A DNA stretch of 50,303 nt from NCBI RefSeq assembly GCF_900163695.1, contig NZ_FUIC01000004.1, forward strand, positions 1 to 50,303, written 5' to 3'. The number at the start of each line of letters is the position of its first letter. Positions within the stretch are counted from its first letter, which is position 1. The notes beneath the pieces are model-generated. The model was given only the letters and a program-made list of their open reading frames with translations, searched no databases and had not been told where the DNA came from. The DNA comes from Gulosibacter sp. 10 (lineage in GTDB: Bacteria > Actinomycetota > Actinomycetes > Actinomycetales > Microbacteriaceae). The translations under genes were made by a program, and so were the position numbers. Positions 47,205 to 50,303 of this stretch are shown here, in pieces.

Positions 47205-47815
47205 CCGTGACGGCTGCACAACCGCCCCTGAGCGTCGTCGGCGAACGCGGTGGTCACCGGTGAGCGAAGGCTGCCGCCGCGCAGATCGGCGGCGGCCGCT
47301 CCGCCGATCAACGGCGGTTGGCGCGACGAGCGACGGCACGACCTCGACCTGATCGCGGCTCGAAGCGGCCCGGCAGTACGCCAACAGCGCGCCAGCAGTG
47401 CGCCGACAGTGCGCCGACAGTGCGCCGATCGCAGCAACCGATTGCGATCACCGGGACAGCGAGCAGTGGCGATCGCCGAAGATGCAACCGGCGGCGAGTA
47501 TCGAAGCACGAGAAGCAGAGTCGATCCCTATGCATCGGATAGACAGTGCATCGGATAGACAGTGCATCGGGCAGGCAGAGCATGGGGCAGACAGCCGTGA
47601 TGCACGATCACGACAGTTCGGCACCACACCCTGCCGTGACGATCCGGCTGAGCTATGCGGGACGCGCGTGCCGTGCGGGTTCCAGGAGAGAGTCTCCAAG
47701 GCATCAGTTCGACGCACTGTTTCAGCCGGCACGGTTCCCCGGCCTTCACATTCGGGCCCTCGAGACCGAGTATCGGCATCCTCATGCGGGACGACACCCG
47801 GCCCGAAGCGAAATT
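47205..47815. other. Repeat-rich gap without a credible gene
   Basis: About 610 bases in which open frames on both strands have atypical composition and no recognisable similarity. It holds an 11-bp direct repeat AGTGCGCCGAC, present three times in near tandem around 47397-47428, and the 16-bp repeats listed separately. Composition is less G+C-rich than the neighbours. It separates the VOC gene from the convergent HNH gene. Confidence 0.6.
47532..47595. repeat. Tandem array: 4 units of 16 bp
   Basis: GCATCGGATAGACAGT occurs twice exactly (47532-47547, 47548-47563), followed by two degenerate units (47564-47579 and 47580-47595). The period equals that of the 45787-45962 array but the sequence is different. 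Confidence 0.85.
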
Positions 47816-49966
47816 CTAGAACGGTGGTGGGTCGTCTCCCGGCGGTGCCGGGGTTGGCCGGTGCTCGGTGCTTCGACGCAGATGACTGCGCGCCGAATGA
47901 CCCCGACCCCAATCATCGGGATCTCGTTCTGCGTGTTGCCGTTCTGCGCATTGCCGTTCCGCGTGCTGTCGGTCCGCCTGTTGTGGTCGGTGCTGTTGCC
48001 CTCCATGTTGTGGTCCGGGCTGGTGCCAGCCTGTGTTCGGCTGCTCAGGGTGGTGCCGGTCGGCGTGCCGGTGGCCGGGAGGCTGGTCGGCGCGCCGGGT
48101 ACCGGGATGCCGCTCTGCGGCGCGGTGGCGTTGTCCGGTGTGGTGGAGTCCTGGGGCGATGTGGTCTTCGTGTTCGGTGAATCGTTGTCCGGTCGGGGAA
48201 GTCCAGGTCATGCGGCCGGGGCCGTCTTGTTCGAGTACCCAGCCGGCTTCACGCATGGTGTGGTGCCCGCGGCACAGCACCGCGAGATTGTCGTACTTGG
48301 TGGGGCCGCCTGCGGCCCACGGTGTGGTGTGGTCGATATCGCAGTCCTTCGCCAACCGGCGGCAGCCGGGTGCGGTGCAGGTGACGTCCCGGATCTGCAG
48401 GAGTCGGCGCAGCGCGGCGGGTGGCCGGTAGGTGTCGGCGGTGAGCGGGGTGCCGTCGAGGGGGTCGGTGAGGACCCGATACCAGGTCGCCGTGTCCCCG
48501 CAGAATTCGAGGGCGGTGTGGATGGGGATCGGGGTGCGGCCGGCGAGTTCCGCGGGCCCGGTGAACGCGGTCAGGGGAATCGGAAACTCGCAAGCGTTCT
48601 GCTCGGCTTGTTCGGGCTGGCCGACGAGGGGCGTCGTGGTCGTCTCGCGGGCGGGCATCGTCGCTGGACCGTAGGCGGGATCCGTAGCGGGCTCGGCGTT
48701 GGCCTCGGTCGTGGAAGTACCGGCGGTGACCGTGTGCCCGGCGTTGGCGGGCATGCTCACACCGGTGCCAGTCCCAGTCACGGTGCCAGGCCCAGTCCCA
48801 GTCCCAGTCACGGTGCCGGTGCCGGTGCCGGTGCCGGTGCCGGTGCCGGTGCCGGTGCCGGTGCCGGTGCTTGAGCGTACTTGCGCTCCCTCATCGCCGT
48901 GCGCGACCGGACTCGACGCGGTGGCGACCGGGCCGGCTGAGGTACTCATGGTCGATGCGGTCGATGCCGGCAGGATCGTTGTGGCACGGTCTGCGGTGAT
49001 CAACGAGATCGCGGGCACGGTAATCGCGACGGTGGCCTGGATCGGTTTCGCCACGTGGTTCGGCGAGTCCGGGGTGACCTGGCCGGTGAGCAGCAGGTCC
49101 GCGAGCACGTCGGCGCGGGTCTGATCGAACGTGCGCGTGTCATGTTCCTCACGGCCCGGGGCATGGAGCTGTTTCGCTGTCTGCGTGAGCCGGTCGAAGA
49201 TGCCGGCCCCCACGACCGCGGGCAACAACGCGGAGAGCTGGCACATACCGTCGGGCTCGTCCTGGACCCAGACCCGGCGCTCGTCCTGGGCCTGGCGAAG
49301 ACGCTGCTCGGTTTCCTCGGGTTCCAGGTCCGCCGCCACGCGCTTCGCGTACACCCGCAACCGGCCCGGCGTGGTCTCCAGGGCTTTCGCGACGACGAGC
49401 TCCTCATACGCCGCAATCGATTCCGATCGGGTGAGGCCGTCGCCGCAGGACTCGATCACGCGTACGTGGCCGGTGCTGATGGCCCCTCGTCCCCAGGCGT
49501 CGGTGGTACGTGGGTAGCTGGCTTCTAGGGCGGGGGCCGCGTTGAGCTTCGCCGCGACGGTCCGGTCACTGGTGCGCGTAACCGCACCGATCTCCGCCGC
49601 GAGCGACTTCAGCTCTTGCTCGAACGCATCGGAGCCGTGGCCGGCGGTGATCTCCCGACAGTGCTCGTACGACGCCGCCAACAACTGGGCTTCGAGGGCT
49701 TCCGCGGAAGCGCGGAGTTTCGCCGCATGACCGAGCGCGTCGAGAAGCAGGCGCCGGTTGTGCATGGCTGCCGGGGTACGGGCCCCGCCCTTGAGGTGTT
49801 CCGGGGTCCCCACGGGACGGGAAGGAGCGCTCTGGCGGGTGCGGTCATCCCCGGAGGTGCTGCCTGTGCTGCTGCGGGCGTCAGGAGCAGAAAGAGTGTC
49901 ACCGTCCGGGGTAGGGGCATCAGTGTTGCCAGTCGCGTCGGTGGTGCTGGTGTCAGTCGTGGTCAT
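47816..49966 (-). CDS. DUF222 and HNH endonuclease domain protein (13E12 type)
   Basis: A 716-residue protein. A Thr/Ser-rich tail (about 1-65) leads to a helical DUF222 domain (about 70-320) with SALLPAVVGAGIFDRLTQTA. A variable Thr/Gly region (about 350-440) contains an uninterrupted run of Thr-Gly pairs encoded by a hexanucleotide repeat. The HNH nuclease follows: CTAPGCRRLAKDCDIDHTTPW (two stretches, about 550-571) and YDNLAVLCRGHHTMRE (about 579-594). The last 110 residues are rich in His, Gln, Arg and Pro. Such proteins are multicopy in actinobacterial genomes; their role is unclear. The ATG at 49966 follows AGGAGG; the frame stays open further upstream. A TAGAAT box lies about 55 bases before the start. 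Confidence 0.88.
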   Translation of the reverse strand: MTTTDTSTTDATGNTDAPTPDGDTLSAPDARSSTGSTSGDDRTRQSAPSRPVGTPEHLKGGARTPAAMHNRRLLLDALGHAAKLRASAEALEAQLLAASYEHCREITAGHGSDAFEQELKSLAAEIGAVTRTSDRTVAAKLNAAPALEASYPRTTDAWGRGAISTGHVRVIESCGDGLTRSESIAAYEELVVAKALETTPGRLRVYAKRVAADLEPEETEQRLRQAQDERRVWVQDEPDGMCQLSALLPAVVGAGIFDRLTQTAKQLHAPGREEHDTRTFDQTRADVLADLLLTGQVTPDSPNHVAKPIQATVAITVPAISLITADRATTILPASTASTMSTSAGPVATASSPVAHGDEGAQVRSSTGTGTGTGTGTGTGTGTGTVTGTGTGPGTVTGTGTGVSMPANAGHTVTAGTSTTEANAEPATDPAYGPATMPARETTTTPLVGQPEQAEQNACEFPIPLTAFTGPAELAGRTPIPIHTALEFCGDTATWYRVLTDPLDGTPLTADTYRPPAALRRLLQIRDVTCTAPGCRRLAKDCDIDHTTPWAAGGPTKYDNLAVLCRGHHTMREAGWVLEQDGPGRMTWTSPTGQRFTEHEDHIAPGLHHTGQRHRAAERHPGTRRADQPPGHRHADRHHPEQPNTGWHQPGPQHGGQQHRPQQADRQHAERQCAERQHAERDPDDWGRGHSARSHLRRSTEHRPTPAPPGDDPPPF
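48803..48869. repeat. Hexanucleotide repeat in the HNH gene
   Basis: About ten copies of CCGGTG in tandem, with slightly degenerate copies on the left side, encode alternating Thr and Gly on the minus strand. Copy changes by slippage would add or remove Thr-Gly pairs without changing the frame. Confidence 0.85.
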
Positions 49967-50018
49967 CGTCCCCACCTCCTCCCCAAGCGGTGCGTTTACC
50001 TGCGGTATTCGTGCATTT

Positions 50019-50024
50019 ATTCTA
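50019..50024 (-). promoter_or_regulatory. -10 box of the HNH gene
   Basis: TAGAAT on the minus strand, about 53 bases upstream of the HNH gene start, in a locally A+T-rich stretch (50008-50030). No good -35 hexamer at 17 bp was found. Confidence 0.4.
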
Positions 50025-50281
50025 CTACGCGAGTCGCTGGTTTCTTCGGGTTGTGGATAACTCCGCAGCGACTTCAACCCCGCGTGCTCCCGCCCACGCA
50101 GCCGCCGCCGCGCTGCCATCCCCGTGACGTTTGCCAGCGGGCATCCCGGCGCACTTCGGGGAAGACAACAGCGGCTTCGACCTCATACCTGCAGTAGACC
50201 ACGACCCACCGACATGGACGCCTCGAGGGCGATCCGGGGCCAGATTCGGCTGCGGTCGCCGCGGCGGCGGGGGTGCGGCGC
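50025..50281. other. Intergenic region upstream of the HNH gene
   Basis: I see no supported gene here. Open frames exist on both strands but lack ribosome binding sites and recognisable sequence. Confidence 0.4.
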
Positions 50282-50303
50282 ATGAGCGAGCGGATCGCCT
50301 CGG
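50282..50303 (+). CDS. Possible start of a further gene, cut by the window edge
   Basis: An ATG at 50282 follows a GGGGGTG sequence by 6 bases and begins MSERIAS before the window ends. Only seven codons are visible, so this is a guess from the start context. Confidence 0.25.

Noticed and set aside
48803-48869. CRISPR or phase-variable frame-switching tract
   Set aside because: A six-base repeat keeps the reading frame, so it cannot switch the gene off; it encodes Thr-Gly pairs.

Overview
The window is about 70% G+C and looks like the chromosome of an actinobacterium, most likely a member of the Microbacteriaceae (Leucobacter-like). This is inferred from codon use, an actinobacterial-type MntR, a DUF222/HNH protein of the 13E12 type, frequent GTG starts, ATGA/GTGA gene overlaps and many apparently leaderless starts. 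No plasmid, phage or insertion-sequence genes were seen.

Layout. 1-3310: start of an unknown gene, then gnd, an ankyrin protein and a luciferase-like oxidoreductase, translationally coupled. 3330-9442 (minus): metF-metE, prs, glmU and tRNA-Gln(UUG). 9544-16758: a MarR regulator with an ABC-F protein, a lipoprotein, two MFS exporters (the second behind a MerR-type promoter and followed by its MerR gene) and a TauE-like permease. 16832-24882: a manganese-centred block (below). 25089-28108 (minus): an ABC exporter and regulator, with a frameshift in the ATPase and a large palindrome over the promoter. 28443-34394: xdhABC-guaD purine catabolism operon, every junction an ATGA overlap. 34427-37264: ThrE-like and SulP transporters. 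37391-42810: a type III restriction-modification system with a divergent XRE regulator and two 13-bp palindromes between them. 42908-45553: a P-type cation ATPase. 45787-47595: an 11 x 16-bp tandem repeat, small YciI, AraC and VOC genes, and a second repeat-rich gap. 47816-49966: a DUF222-HNH protein with a Thr-Gly repeat.

The most interesting part is 16832-24882. It holds an MntR-like regulator, a four-gene Mn/Fe/Zn-type ABC importer, a GTP-type PEP carboxykinase homologue, and nrdI-nrdF. The NrdF has Gln, Ser and Lys where the three metal-binding Glu residues should be, the signature of the metal-free class Ie (QSK) R2 subunit. The carboxykinase homologue has Ile and Gln at two of the three Mn2+ ligands and Ser for the usual P-loop Cys. 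A 20-bp near-palindrome, GACnnnnTTGCAAnnnnGTC, lies over the -35 of the importer promoter and recurs, with the same 17-bp spacing to a -10-like box, between the carboxykinase gene and nrdI-nrdF. I read this as a candidate manganese-sparing regulon: on Mn shortage the cell makes an importer plus versions of two Mn-using enzymes that may need less or no Mn. The substitutions and the repeated site are seen directly; the regulatory model is inference.
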